From contig JANPIS010000278.1 in NCBI GenBank assembly GCA_031425095.1, positions 1 through 25,041 on the forward strand: 25,041 nt of DNA, given 5' to 3'. The translations under genes were made by a program, and so were the position numbers. Source of the stretch: JANNXQ01 sp031425095. GTDB taxonomy: Bacteria; Verrucomicrobiota; Verrucomicrobiia; Chthoniobacterales; Chthoniobacteraceae. Below, piece by piece: positions 1-7,052 of this stretch. Below the pieces are notes generated by a model. The model saw nothing but the letters and a program-made list of their open reading frames with translations, did not search any database and was not told the origin of the DNA. How positions within the stretch are numbered: the stretch's first letter is position 1; every line of letters starts with the position of its first letter.

Positions 1-165
1 ATCAACCGCACGAACATCGAAGCGGCCAACAGCCGCATCGTCGATGTGGATGTCGCTTACGAATCCACGAAGCTGGCGCGGAACAGCATCCTGGTGCAGT
101 CGAGCACCGCGATGTTGGCCCAGGCCAACTCGGCCACGCAGGCGGCCCTCCGGTTGCTGCAATAA
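1..165 (+). CDS. Flagellin, C-terminal end (5' truncated by window)
   Basis: Frame 1 is open from the first base to TAA at 163-165 and encodes 54 residues of the conserved flagellin D0/D1 C-terminal helix, with the hallmarks SRIVDVDVA, ESTKLARNSIL and STAMLAQAN followed by a terminal LRLLQ. This helix packs in the core of the flagellar filament and is needed for export and polymerisation. It differs at only about four positions from the C-terminus of the complete flagellin at 7053-7850, so the two are recent paralogues. It is followed after 24 bp by a strong terminator. The start, promoter and leader lie outside the window, so its regulation cannot be read here. Confidence 0.95.
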   Translation: MNRTNIEAANSRIVDVDVAYESTKLARNSILVQSSTAMLAQANSATQAALRLLQ

Positions 166-189
166 ACACCCTTTCGGCAGGCATAGGGG

Positions 190-221
190 GCTCCCCCGGG
201 CGAAAGCCCGGGGGAGCTTTT
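190..221 (+). terminator. Rho-independent terminator of the first flagellin
   Basis: A perfect 12-bp stem (GCTCCCCCGGGC pairing with GCCCGGGGGAGC) is closed by a GAAA tetraloop and followed by TTTTGCTTTG. It lies 24 bp after the flagellin stop codon. The 3' arm and tail closely resemble those of the terminator after the second flagellin at 7877-7916. Confidence 0.93.
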
Positions 222-305
222 GCTTTGTTACAGAAGAGCGAAGAGCGCGGGGCAACATTACCGGAATGCCACCGTTGGCTCTTGTCGCTTCACCGCGGTC
301 ATCGG

Positions 306-321
306 TGGCAATGAAGCTGCT
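306..321 (+). promoter_or_regulatory. Putative sigma-54 (-24/-12) promoter of the regulator operon
   Basis: TGGCAATGAAGCTGCT matches the sigma-54 consensus TGGCACG-N4-TTGCW at about 9 of 12 informative positions and has the invariant GG-N10-GC spacing. With C320 at -12, transcription would start near 332, three bases before the ATG at 335. The same arrangement precedes fliW and flgF. An activator of the right class is encoded in the same operon (2503-3921). Confidence 0.6.
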
Positions 322-334
322 ATGTTTACACGGG

Positions 335-865
335 ATGCGTTTCATCCTGCCTTCCATTTTCGGCATCCTCCTGTCCGCTATCCCGGCCATGGCCGGTGGT
401 GACGACCTCACCCCTAGGAAGACTTTTCGCCAGGGGACGACCTACCCCTTCATCTTTCGTCCGGAGTGCTACCTGCCGACATTCGGCCCTGTCCCGCTGC
501 GTTTCGCCATGCCAGCCCCGGAATGCCACGCACGTCGGGCACCCGCTTTGACACCGGCTGCAAAAGGCTTGCCGAAAGAAGAGCCCGCCGCGCCGGTCGA
601 GACGACGACACCCCCGCCCGCGCCGGTGCCTGATCTGGGACTTGGCGCGCCCTCGGCTCTCGACCCTGCATTCCCGGCCCCGGTCGATGCTCAGCCGCCA
701 AAACCGAGCAACCACGATTTCTCCAAGGTCCCGGACGAAGTCCTCGAGTACTTTAAGAACACGGAAGGCCGTCCGCTGCGGCGCGACTATCTCTTCGATC
801 CGATCTTCCAGCCCGCCCTGCCCAATGATCTGCCGAAGAGCAAAGCCACCTATCGCCAGGAGTAA
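335..865 (+). CDS. Exported proline-rich protein, function unknown
   Basis: I do not recognise this 176-residue protein. The N-terminus (MRFILPSIFGILLSAIPAMA, then GGDD) is a convincing Sec signal peptide, so the product is probably periplasmic or surface exposed. A cysteine-containing segment follows, then a proline/alanine-rich linker at about residues 80-125, and a C-terminal block with DFSKVPDEVLEYFKNT and RRDYLFDPIF that looks folded and may be the conserved part. The start at 335 is preferred over in-frame ATGs at 266 and 311 because 311 lies inside the sigma-54 element and 335 begins the signal peptide directly. The end overlaps the next gene by 41 bp. Position between a flagellin and a sigma-54 regulator suggests a flagellar accessory role, which is inference only. 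Confidence 0.7.
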   Translation: MRFILPSIFGILLSAIPAMAGGDDLTPRKTFRQGTTYPFIFRPECYLPTFGPVPLRFAMPAPECHARRAPALTPAAKGLPKEEPAAPVETTTPPPAPVPDLGLGAPSALDPAFPAPVDAQPPKPSNHDFSKVPDEVLEYFKNTEGRPLRRDYLFDPIFQPALPNDLPKSKATYRQE

Positions 866-2114
866 GTCAGCGGTCCTTTTCGGCCTGCTGCTCCTTTGTG
901 GATTGGTGTCGGCTTCCGAGCCCGCGACTGCGCCGGATGCTGAGGCCCCGGAACGGGCTGAGAGCAAGATTCCAGCAGCACTGCTGACCGAACTGCATGG
1001 CTACACCAAACTCGCCCGCGACGCCGCGGATCAGGAAAAGTGGCAGCTCGCGGATCACTTTCTCAATCTGCTCGTCGGCCTGCCCATTGCCGAGGCGGAC
1101 AAGAAAGCGTCGATGCGCGAGATCGCCGAGAGCTTCGAGAAGAAGAACGCGCGCAGTAAAGCGATCGCCATGTATGAGAAGATGGCCGAAATCTTTTCAG
1201 AAGATCCCGAATCGCCGGAGATGCTGTTCCGTGCGGCGGAGTTATACCGTGACGCGGGTGCCTATGCGCGGTCGATTGCGCGCTTTTACTCGGTGCTGAA
1301 TTCCGCGCTGAAGGTGAAGAATAGCGAACTCGAAGCGTATCGGGTGCTCACGCAGCGCGCGCAGATCGAGATCGCGGAGACTCATTTTCTCGCGCGCGAT
1401 TATGAGCAATCGAGGAAGTTTAGCGAACTCGCGCTGCGCCTCGATCTCCCCGCCGAGCAGCGCGCGCGTCTGCAGTTTCGCCTCTTGCACTGCCAGTATG
1501 TGCTGGGCGATTCGAATGGCGCGATCCTCGCGGCCACTAAATTCCTCCAGGACTTTCCCGATGACCTGAATGCGCCCGAGTGTCGTTACCTGCTCGCGAG
1601 CGCGCTCCGCACCGTCGATCGCCGCAAGGAAGCGCTGGAAACCGTGCTCGGTCTGCTGCGTATCGAAAATAGTCGGAAGGAAAAGAATCCGGATCGGTGG
1701 GCTTACTGGCAGAAGAAAACCGGCAACGAATTTGCCAACGAGTATTACCAGAAGGCCGACTTTCTCAGCGCGCTGACGATCTATCAAACGCTCGCCAAAC
1801 TCAGCGAGGATCCCGAGTGGCAGTGGCCGGTCATTTACCAGATGGGTCTGTGCTTTGAACGCCTGCGTCTCGTGACCCGCGCCGCGGAAGCCTACAAGCA
1901 CATCATCGAGCGTTCCGAAAAGGCTCAGCCGACTGCTCCGCCGATGTCTGAGAGCGTCAGGAATCTGGCGCAGATGGCTCGCTGGCGCGGAGAGCAACTC
2001 GCCTGGCAGCACAACACCGAGACCCAGCTCCAGCGAATCCTCGGTGATCCGCTCGATGTGCCTGAGCAAGTCCGGCTCGTTCCAACCACCCCCGTCTCCG
2101 CCAACAACCCATGA
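825..2114 (+). CDS. Exported TPR-like repeat protein
   Basis: The product has 429 residues. The N-terminus has a basic region, then a hydrophobic core (SAVLFGLLLLCGLVSA, then SEP), giving a signal peptide. The mature part is helical with spaced helix pairs typical of tetratricopeptide repeats: AIAMYEKMAEIFSEDPESPEMLFRA, ARSIARFYSVLNSA, YVLGDSNGAILAATKFLQDFPDD, RKEALETVLGLL and ADFLSALTIYQTLAKLSED, spanning about residues 90-370. Such proteins usually act as periplasmic scaffolds. The ATG at 825 lies inside the upstream gene; it is the only Met giving a proper signal peptide. The stop overlaps the next start as ATGA, so translation is probably coupled. No specific flagellar homologue is recognised; a motor or envelope-assembly role is a guess from context. 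Confidence 0.8.
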   Translation: MICRRAKPPIARSKSAVLFGLLLLCGLVSASEPATAPDAEAPERAESKIPAALLTELHGYTKLARDAADQEKWQLADHFLNLLVGLPIAEADKKASMREIAESFEKKNARSKAIAMYEKMAEIFSEDPESPEMLFRAAELYRDAGAYARSIARFYSVLNSALKVKNSELEAYRVLTQRAQIEIAETHFLARDYEQSRKFSELALRLDLPAEQRARLQFRLLHCQYVLGDSNGAILAATKFLQDFPDDLNAPECRYLLASALRTVDRRKEALETVLGLLRIENSRKEKNPDRWAYWQKKTGNEFANEYYQKADFLSALTIYQTLAKLSEDPEWQWPVIYQMGLCFERLRLVTRAAEAYKHIIERSEKAQPTAPPMSESVRNLAQMARWRGEQLAWQHNTETQLQRILGDPLDVPEQVRLVPTTPVSANNP

Positions 2115-2488
2115 GTCTCGAAAGCATTCTCCAAGACCACACCACACTCTGCAGCCGAATCTATGACCTAATGATCGAGGAGAATCGGCATCTGAGCACG
2201 GTGGGCACTGCGCCCGACGATGCGCTGCTCGAGCGGAAACGCACGCTGCTCGCCGCCCTAACCCCTTCGCTGGATCGGTTGCGCTCGGTGACGGGGCAGG
2301 TGACGGCGCCCGAGACGCGCTCGATCATCGAGAAAGCGATGCAGACGATCCTCAAGGCGCTGCTTCTCGATCGCGAGAATGAGCAACTGCTCCTCAAGAC
2401 CACGATCACCCGGCGCGGCAGCGGCATTCAGCAACGTCCCGCGGCATCCCATCTGCAACGGATCTACGGACAACCCGTCTCTCCCTAG
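2111..2488 (+). CDS. Small all-helical protein, possibly a FlgN-like export chaperone
   Basis: A 125-residue cytoplasmic protein with no signal peptide. It is predicted almost entirely helical, with heptad-like leucines (LLERKRTLLAALTPSLDRL and LLLDRENEQLLLK) and a short C-terminal tail. Length, the N-terminal helix and the LLLDRENEQLL segment are reminiscent of FlgN-type chaperones, but a better FlgN candidate sits next to flgK at 13460-13984, so this assignment is weak. The ATG overlaps the stop of the TPR gene (ATGA) and the stop lies 14 bp before the sigma-54 regulator gene, placing it firmly inside this operon. An alternative is a regulator-associated coiled-coil adaptor. Confidence 0.7.
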   Translation: MSLESILQDHTTLCSRIYDLMIEENRHLSTVGTAPDDALLERKRTLLAALTPSLDRLRSVTGQVTAPETRSIIEKAMQTILKALLLDRENEQLLLKTTITRRGSGIQQRPAASHLQRIYGQPVSP

Positions 2489-2502
2489 CGCTTTCCACTT
2501 TC

Positions 2503-3921
2503 ATGGCCATCGAAAAAATACTCGTCGTCGATGACGAACCGATCATCCGCAAGAGCTTCGAGGAGTTGCTCCGACCGAAGCGCTATGGCGTGACGACGGC
2601 GGGCACGCTCCAGGACGCCGAGCGGCTCCTGAAGCGCGACAGCTTCGATCTGCTCTTTCTCGATATCCGCCTCCCCGATGGTGAAGGGCTGGACGTGCTC
2701 GAGCGTCTCTCGACGCAGAAGCATCGACCGCTCGCCATCATGATGAGCGGATTCGGCACGATCGAAACGGCGGTGACTTGCATGCGGGGCGGTGCCTTCG
2801 ACTACCTCGTGAAGCCATTCTCGGTCGGGCAAATCGAAGTGCTCGTGAAGAAAGCCGAGGCGCATCAGCAGGTCTTGCAGGTGAATCAATACCTCGCCGC
2901 GCAGCTCAGCGATGCGAGCGATCTCATCGGTGACAGTCCTGCAGTCGTCGCACTCCGGGCGATGCTCAAGAAGGTCGCGCCGACGGAAGCCACCGTGCTC
3001 ATTCAGGGTGAAAATGGAACGGGCAAGGAACTCGTCGCGCACGAGATCTACCACGCCAGCGCGCGATCCGGCGCCCCTTACATCAAGGTGAACTGTGCGG
3101 CGGTCTCCGACACGTTGATCGAGAGCGAATTCTTCGGGCATGAAAAGGGCGCCTTCACCGGTGCGTCAGAGCGTCGCGAGGGCCGGTTTGAACTCGCGAA
3201 CGGCGGCACCCTGCTCCTCGACGAGATCAGTGAGATCTCACCGCGGCTCCAGGCGAAACTGCTGCGCGTGCTGCAAGAGCGGGAGTTTGAACGCGTCGGT
3301 GGGAGCAAGACGCTGAAGACCGATGTGCGAGTCTTCGCGACCACGAATCGTGACTTGCGCAAGGCGGTCGCGAGCGGGGAATTCCGCGAAGACCTGTATT
3401 ACCGGCTGAACGTTTTTCCCGTGCACGTTCCACCGCTGCGCGACCGGCAGGAAGATATCCCCATTCTCGCCGATCACTTCCTCCAGCGCTTTGCACGCCG
3501 GCACGGCCTCCGCATTCCTGGCTTCTCCAGCCATGCTCTCGAAGCGCTGCTGGCCCACCGGTGGCCGGGCAATGTGCGCGAACTGCAGAACACCGTGGAG
3601 CGCGCGGTGATCCTGACGGACAACGAAACCCAAGTCCCGGTCGCTGCGCTCGGCCTAGCGCTCCCGGGCGGTTCGCCCGTGGCCCGTCTCCTCGAAGCTT
3701 CGCCCAACGTCCGCCATGCGAACGGCAACGGCAAGTCCAACGGCTCTCATGTGGTCGGCAGCATCAAGCCGCTGCACGAGATCGAGCGATTGCACATCCT
3801 CTGGGCGCTCGAGCAAACTGGCGGCAACCGGACCAAAGCCGCCACCTTGCTCGAGATCAGCATCCGCACCCTGCGCAACAAGCTCCACGAGTACCGGATC
3901 GCGGAAGCAGCCTGTAACTAG
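2503..3921 (+). CDS. Sigma-54-dependent response regulator (NtrC/FlrC-type enhancer-binding protein)
   Basis: The 472-residue product has all three domains of a sigma-54 activator. The receiver spans about 1-120, with acidic pocket D10/D11, phospho-acceptor D54 and K104. The AAA+ domain spans about 140-375, with Walker A GENGTGKE at 169-176, the sigma-54 contact loop GAFTGA at 216-221, Walker B (LLLDEISE) and an arginine-rich REDLYYRLNVFPV segment. A Fis-type helix-turn-helix lies at about 430-468 (NRTKAATLLEISIRTLRNKL). It couples phosphorylation to ATP-driven opening of sigma-54 promoters. It is last in the operon headed by the 306-321 promoter and is the likely activator of the flgF and fliW promoters. 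The hybrid kinase that converges on it (4175-6661) is a candidate partner, although that kinase carries its own receiver. Confidence 0.95.
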   Translation: MAIEKILVVDDEPIIRKSFEELLRPKRYGVTTAGTLQDAERLLKRDSFDLLFLDIRLPDGEGLDVLERLSTQKHRPLAIMMSGFGTIETAVTCMRGGAFDYLVKPFSVGQIEVLVKKAEAHQQVLQVNQYLAAQLSDASDLIGDSPAVVALRAMLKKVAPTEATVLIQGENGTGKELVAHEIYHASARSGAPYIKVNCAAVSDTLIESEFFGHEKGAFTGASERREGRFELANGGTLLLDEISEISPRLQAKLLRVLQEREFERVGGSKTLKTDVRVFATTNRDLRKAVASGEFREDLYYRLNVFPVHVPPLRDRQEDIPILADHFLQRFARRHGLRIPGFSSHALEALLAHRWPGNVRELQNTVERAVILTDNETQVPVAALGLALPGGSPVARLLEASPNVRHANGNGKSNGSHVVGSIKPLHEIERLHILWALEQTGGNRTKAATLLEISIRTLRNKLHEYRIAEAACN

Positions 3922-4174
3922 CGTGGCAGGAGTTGCCGAAGTTCGGCGGCACTCAAGCGCTCCGGTCGTGCCATGGATTGATCCGGATCTCCGCGAAGAT
4001 TGCGATTCGCTCGGCCAGGCCACCATTTGCGGCGCGCAATTTGATTTCGTTCGTCCGGCGGATCTTCGGCGGGCTGAGTTTGCAGGTCAGGCCAGCGTCG
4101 CACCGGCGCAGAGACACGCCGATCATCGTCTCGAAGGCAGCAGCGGCGTGAGCCGTGCGGACAAAACTTCCTGC
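3922..4174. other. Unassigned 253-bp interval between convergent genes
   Basis: This stretch separates the ends of the sigma-54 regulator and the hybrid kinase. It contains no hairpin with a U-tract. It is open on both strands: about 72 codons on + (3933-4151) and about 70 codons on -, the latter directly continuing the kinase frame after its stop until near 3956. Mirror-open frames in GC-rich DNA often reflect composition or a dispersed repeat rather than a gene. No protein family is recognised in either reading. Confidence 0.4.
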
Positions 4175-6661
4175 TCAGTCGCCGGCCGATTCCCGGCACA
4201 GTGCGAGTACCGTATTGAGCTCCTGCGGGGAGACGGGCTTCGCGAGGATGTGATCCACCCCGCGCGGGATTTCTCCATCCGCTTGCATCCTCTGTCCCCA
4301 GCCGGTCAGGAGAATCACCGGTGTCGTCGGCGCGGCGAGTTTCACGGCGGAGGCGACTTCGCGGCCATCCACGTGCGGCATGCCGAGGTCGGTGAAGACC
4401 ACGTCGAAAGGCTCGCCGGCTTCCAGCGCTTCGCGGAAGGCGGCGATCGCGGCCTGGCCGCCAATGGCGCATTGCGTTCGGTGTCCTTCGCCCTCCAAAG
4501 CCACGCGCATGGCATGGAGAATCATCGGTTCGTCGTCGGCGACGAGGATTTTCATCGCTGGCACATCGCGGCAGTGCGTGGTCGTAGTCTCCGGTGCGGC
4601 TGGCGCGACTGACACAGGGAAGGTGATGCGCACGGTGGTGCCGGCGCCGGGTGTGCTTTCCACGGCGATCTCCGCATCGTGGCGCTGCACGATGCCGGAG
4701 ACGATCGAGAGGCCGAGTCCCGTGCCTCGTTCGCCCTTGGTGGTGTAGAAGGGCTCGAGACAGCGGCGGCGTGCGTCCTCATCCATGCCGACGCCGGTAT
4801 CCGCGACTTCCACGCAAATGCGCGGTGGGGCCGTGGGAGCGGGGTGCGTGGTCTTCGCACGGAGTTTGAGCGTCCCGCCGTCTGGCATCGCATCCACGGC
4901 GTTGAAGATGAGATTGATAATGGCTTCGCTGAGTTCGCCCTCGATGGCGGACAGTACCGGCAGATCAGGCTCCACTTCCATATGCAGGTCGATGACGCAG
5001 CCCCGCTCCTGCGCCATGTCGAACCAGCGAGCGCGGGTGAATGCGGCCACCTCCTGAAGGACGGCTGCGAGGTGGATGGGTTTGAAGCCGCTGGGATCAG
5101 GCTCGTTTTTGTAAAATCTCCGCAAGCGCGACACGGTGTCGCCGACCGTTCGGGCGGCCTGCTGGATGATCTCGAGGTATTCGCGCGCTTTCGGCGACAG
5201 GCTGTCGTCCGTTTTGAGCAGGACTTTGGTGTAGATCAAGACGGGGCAGATCGCGTTGTTAATATCATGCGCGACGCCGCTCGCCAGCTCTCCGAAGGCG
5301 CGCAGGCGCTCCTGCTGAAGCAGCTTTTCCTGGGTTGCGTGGAGTTCGTCGTACGCCTTCTGGAGTTCTGCCTCGGCATGCTTTCGCTGGGTGACATCCG
5401 TAAATGAGCAGACGACCGAAGTGGCGGACGCTGACCCTTGCGCGAAAATTGGCTGCGCATTGATGGAAATCCACACCAGGGAATCATCCGGACGATGCAC
5501 GCCCATGATCGCCTCCGTCTGCGGCTGCCCGGTGCGCAGCGTGACCATCGCCGGGTGCTCGGAGCCGGGAAAAGGCGAGCCATCTTCGCGCACCGTGCGC
5601 CATCGCGGATCGAGTGAAGTGCGCCCCGCGAGTTGGTCCGCGGTCAGGCCGAGGATTCGCTCTGCGGCGGGATTCGAGGCGATGATCCGCCCGGCCGGCT
5701 CCTGAACCACCACGCCTTCCGCCATGGTGGTCACGAGCGTTCGGTGGAGTTCTTCACTGGCGATCAATGCGGCGTCGGCTCTTTTTTTCTCGGTGATATC
5801 GCGCGAGATGCCGAGGGTCCCGATGACCTGCCCCTGGCGGTCGCGGTAGGGCGCTTTCATCGCGAGGAAGGTCCGTTCGATCCCGCGGGTGGTGACGGTT
5901 TCTTCCTCCGTCTCGGCATCGTCGGCCTCCAGCACCCGCCGATCCCGCGCCATGATCAGCGCGGCACTTTCTGGATCGAAAATATCCCGATCATCCTTGC
6001 CGAGGACCTCGTGCACGGGCCGCCCGACGAAGGCCGAGGCGGCTTCGTTGAATAGCAGGTAGCGACCTTCGCGATCTTTGACGAAGATCGCATCCGTGGA
6101 TTGCTCCGCCACCGCTCGCAGGAGTTGCTCGCGCGCAGAGAGCTCGCGCAGGCTGCGGCGGAGTTCCAGTTGCGTCATCACCTGGCGGCCGAGGATGCGC
6201 AGGATCTCCTGTTGGGCCGGCGAAAATTCGCGCGGCACCCGATCGATCACACACAACGTGCCGAGCGCGTGGCCGTCTTCGGTCCGCAGCGGAGCCCCGG
6301 CGTAAAAGCGGATGTTTGGATCGCCGGTGACCAGCGGATTATCGGCAAACCGCGCGTCGACGGTGGCGTCCGGCACGATCAGGAGGTCAGGGCGTTCCAG
6401 TGCGTGACTGCAGAAGGCGATCGCCCGCGGGGTCTCCGTCGCGTCCAGCCCGACCCGGGACTTGAACCACTGCCGTCGATCATCGACAAGCGAAACGAGT
6501 GCGATCGGTGCGCCGCAGAGGTCAGCCGCCAGTCGGGTAAGGTCGTCAAAGTCGGACTCGCCTGGCGTGTCCATGACCCGGTATTCCGCCAGAGCCGCGA
6601 GGCGGCTTTCTTCAGAGCGTGGACGCGGCTCGGCGAGGATTTTCAATGGCGGACTTTTCAC
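4175..6661 (-). CDS. Hybrid sensor histidine kinase (GAF-PAS-PAS-HisKA-HATPase-REC)
   Basis: An 828-residue cytoplasmic kinase without membrane segments. GAF lies at about 30-167 (beginning RLAALAEYRVMDTP), PAS at about 175-290 (EQSTDAIFVKDREGRYLLFN) and about 292-430 (MAEGVVVQEPAGRIIASNPAAE). The phospho-acceptor H-box is GVAHDINNAICP with H465. The ATPase has N box IINLIFNAVDAMPDGG, G1 DTGVGMD and the F/G2 stretch FYTTKGERGTGLGLSIV. A C-terminal receiver at about 703-820 has D758 in FTDLGMP. The frame is open up to a GTG at 6835, but the extra 58 residues look unlike the family. The GTG at 6661 gives the usual short N-terminus (KSPPLKILAEPRP) before GAF, so it is chosen here with moderate certainty. 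It converges on the sigma-54 regulator and diverges from the flagellin gene. The ligand is unknown. Confidence 0.93.
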   Translation of the reverse strand: MKSPPLKILAEPRPRSEESRLAALAEYRVMDTPGESDFDDLTRLAADLCGAPIALVSLVDDRRQWFKSRVGLDATETPRAIAFCSHALERPDLLIVPDATVDARFADNPLVTGDPNIRFYAGAPLRTEDGHALGTLCVIDRVPREFSPAQQEILRILGRQVMTQLELRRSLRELSAREQLLRAVAEQSTDAIFVKDREGRYLLFNEAASAFVGRPVHEVLGKDDRDIFDPESAALIMARDRRVLEADDAETEEETVTTRGIERTFLAMKAPYRDRQGQVIGTLGISRDITEKKRADAALIASEELHRTLVTTMAEGVVVQEPAGRIIASNPAAERILGLTADQLAGRTSLDPRWRTVREDGSPFPGSEHPAMVTLRTGQPQTEAIMGVHRPDDSLVWISINAQPIFAQGSASATSVVCSFTDVTQRKHAEAELQKAYDELHATQEKLLQQERLRAFGELASGVAHDINNAICPVLIYTKVLLKTDDSLSPKAREYLEIIQQAARTVGDTVSRLRRFYKNEPDPSGFKPIHLAAVLQEVAAFTRARWFDMAQERGCVIDLHMEVEPDLPVLSAIEGELSEAIINLIFNAVDAMPDGGTLKLRAKTTHPAPTAPPRICVEVADTGVGMDEDARRRCLEPFYTTKGERGTGLGLSIVSGIVQRHDAEIAVESTPGAGTTVRITFPVSVAPAAPETTTTHCRDVPAMKILVADDEPMILHAMRVALEGEGHRTQCAIGGQAAIAAFREALEAGEPFDVVFTDLGMPHVDGREVASAVKLAAPTTPVILLTGWGQRMQADGEIPRGVDHILAKPVSPQELNTVLALCRESAGD

Positions 6662-6873
6662 GTTGGAGTCCGTTTGCAAAGCGATTCCCGTGCGAATCGG
6701 ACAAGAGTAAGGCAGTTTTTGCCCGGGTGTCGCGAGTGCGACGATGAGAACGGGATGATCGCTGTGCCGGGCTGGCGGAGGTTCACGGCTTCCTGAGCAG
6801 TGACGGCCCAGATTCGCACGAAAGATAGGGAACACCCTTAAGACACTTTAGTGACATCCCGCTCAGGATGGCA

Positions 6874-6927
6874 GTAGAAACCCTAAACATTTTCTATAAA
6901 AACCCTAATGCGACGGAGGGTTTCTAC
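6874..6927. promoter_or_regulatory. 11-bp inverted repeat with three AAACCCT heptamers, candidate flagellin operator
   Basis: GTAGAAACCCT (6874-6884) and AGGGTTTCTAC (6917-6927) are perfect reverse complements separated by 32 bp. AAACCCTAA is also directly repeated at 6878-6886 and 6900-6908, a 22-bp period of two helical turns. The spacer is the most AT-rich DNA in the region. A paired operator around a promoter or a long-looped hairpin would both fit. Confidence 0.5.
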
Positions 6928-6959
6928 CGAAAGCGTCGGAGTCGGCGCAAGTGCGTCGA

Positions 6960-6979
6960 CCGGTGTGGCCTCACACCGG
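6960..6979 (+). promoter_or_regulatory. Leader hairpin upstream of flagellin
   Basis: CCGGTGTG-GCCT-CACACCGG is a perfect 8-bp stem with a 4-nt loop. It is followed by ATTAAAAGG and not by a U-tract, so it is not a canonical terminator. The upstream gene reads away from it. It most likely folds in the flagellin mRNA leader or acts as a dyad operator. Confidence 0.5.
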
Positions 6980-6996
6980 ATTAAAAGGGGCCCGTG

Positions 6997-7012
6997 GCGA
7001 CACGGACGTCGC
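6997..7012 (+). promoter_or_regulatory. Putative CsrA-binding hairpin in the flagellin leader
   Basis: GCGAC-ACGGAC-GTCGC forms a 5-bp GC-rich stem presenting a hexaloop with ANGGA, the core of the CsrA/RsmA recognition element. It lies about 50 nt before the flagellin ATG. csrA and fliW are encoded about 3 kb away. Binding itself is inferred. Confidence 0.5.
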
Positions 7013-7052
7013 GTTAGTTAGTCAGTCAGTATCAGAAGATAAGCAATCAGTT

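Larger units (their letters stand above)
6662..7052. promoter_or_regulatory. Divergent intergenic region with flagellin promoter and leader
   Basis: A 391-bp region between the kinase and the flagellin gene. It holds an AT-rich block at about 6873-6930 framed by an 11-bp inverted repeat, then a leader-like part with two hairpins (6960-6979 and 6997-7012) and a short run of GTTA/GTCA tetranucleotides at 7013-7030. No convincing sigma-54 element was found: TGGCA at 6870-6874 lacks GC at the -12 position. No clear sigma-28 match was found either. The TATAAA at 6895-6900 could be a -10 element but has no good -35. Confidence 0.5.

Noticed and set aside
3716..4612. 298-codon + strand frame across the regulator and kinase ends
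   Set aside because: Overlaps both real genes in other frames and has no domain.
6662..6835. 58-residue N-terminal extension of the hybrid kinase from GTG 6835
   Set aside because: Arg/Pro/Ser-rich without family resemblance; the GAF-type kinase N-terminus starts at GTG 6661. Not excluded with certainty.
6869..6884. TGGCAGTAGAAACCCT as a sigma-54 element for the flagellin
   Set aside because: The -12 dinucleotide is CC instead of the nearly invariant GC.
6951..7052. Upstream start of the flagellin frame
   Set aside because: The extra residues cover the leader hairpins, and flagellins begin at the MPLVINTN-type N-terminus.
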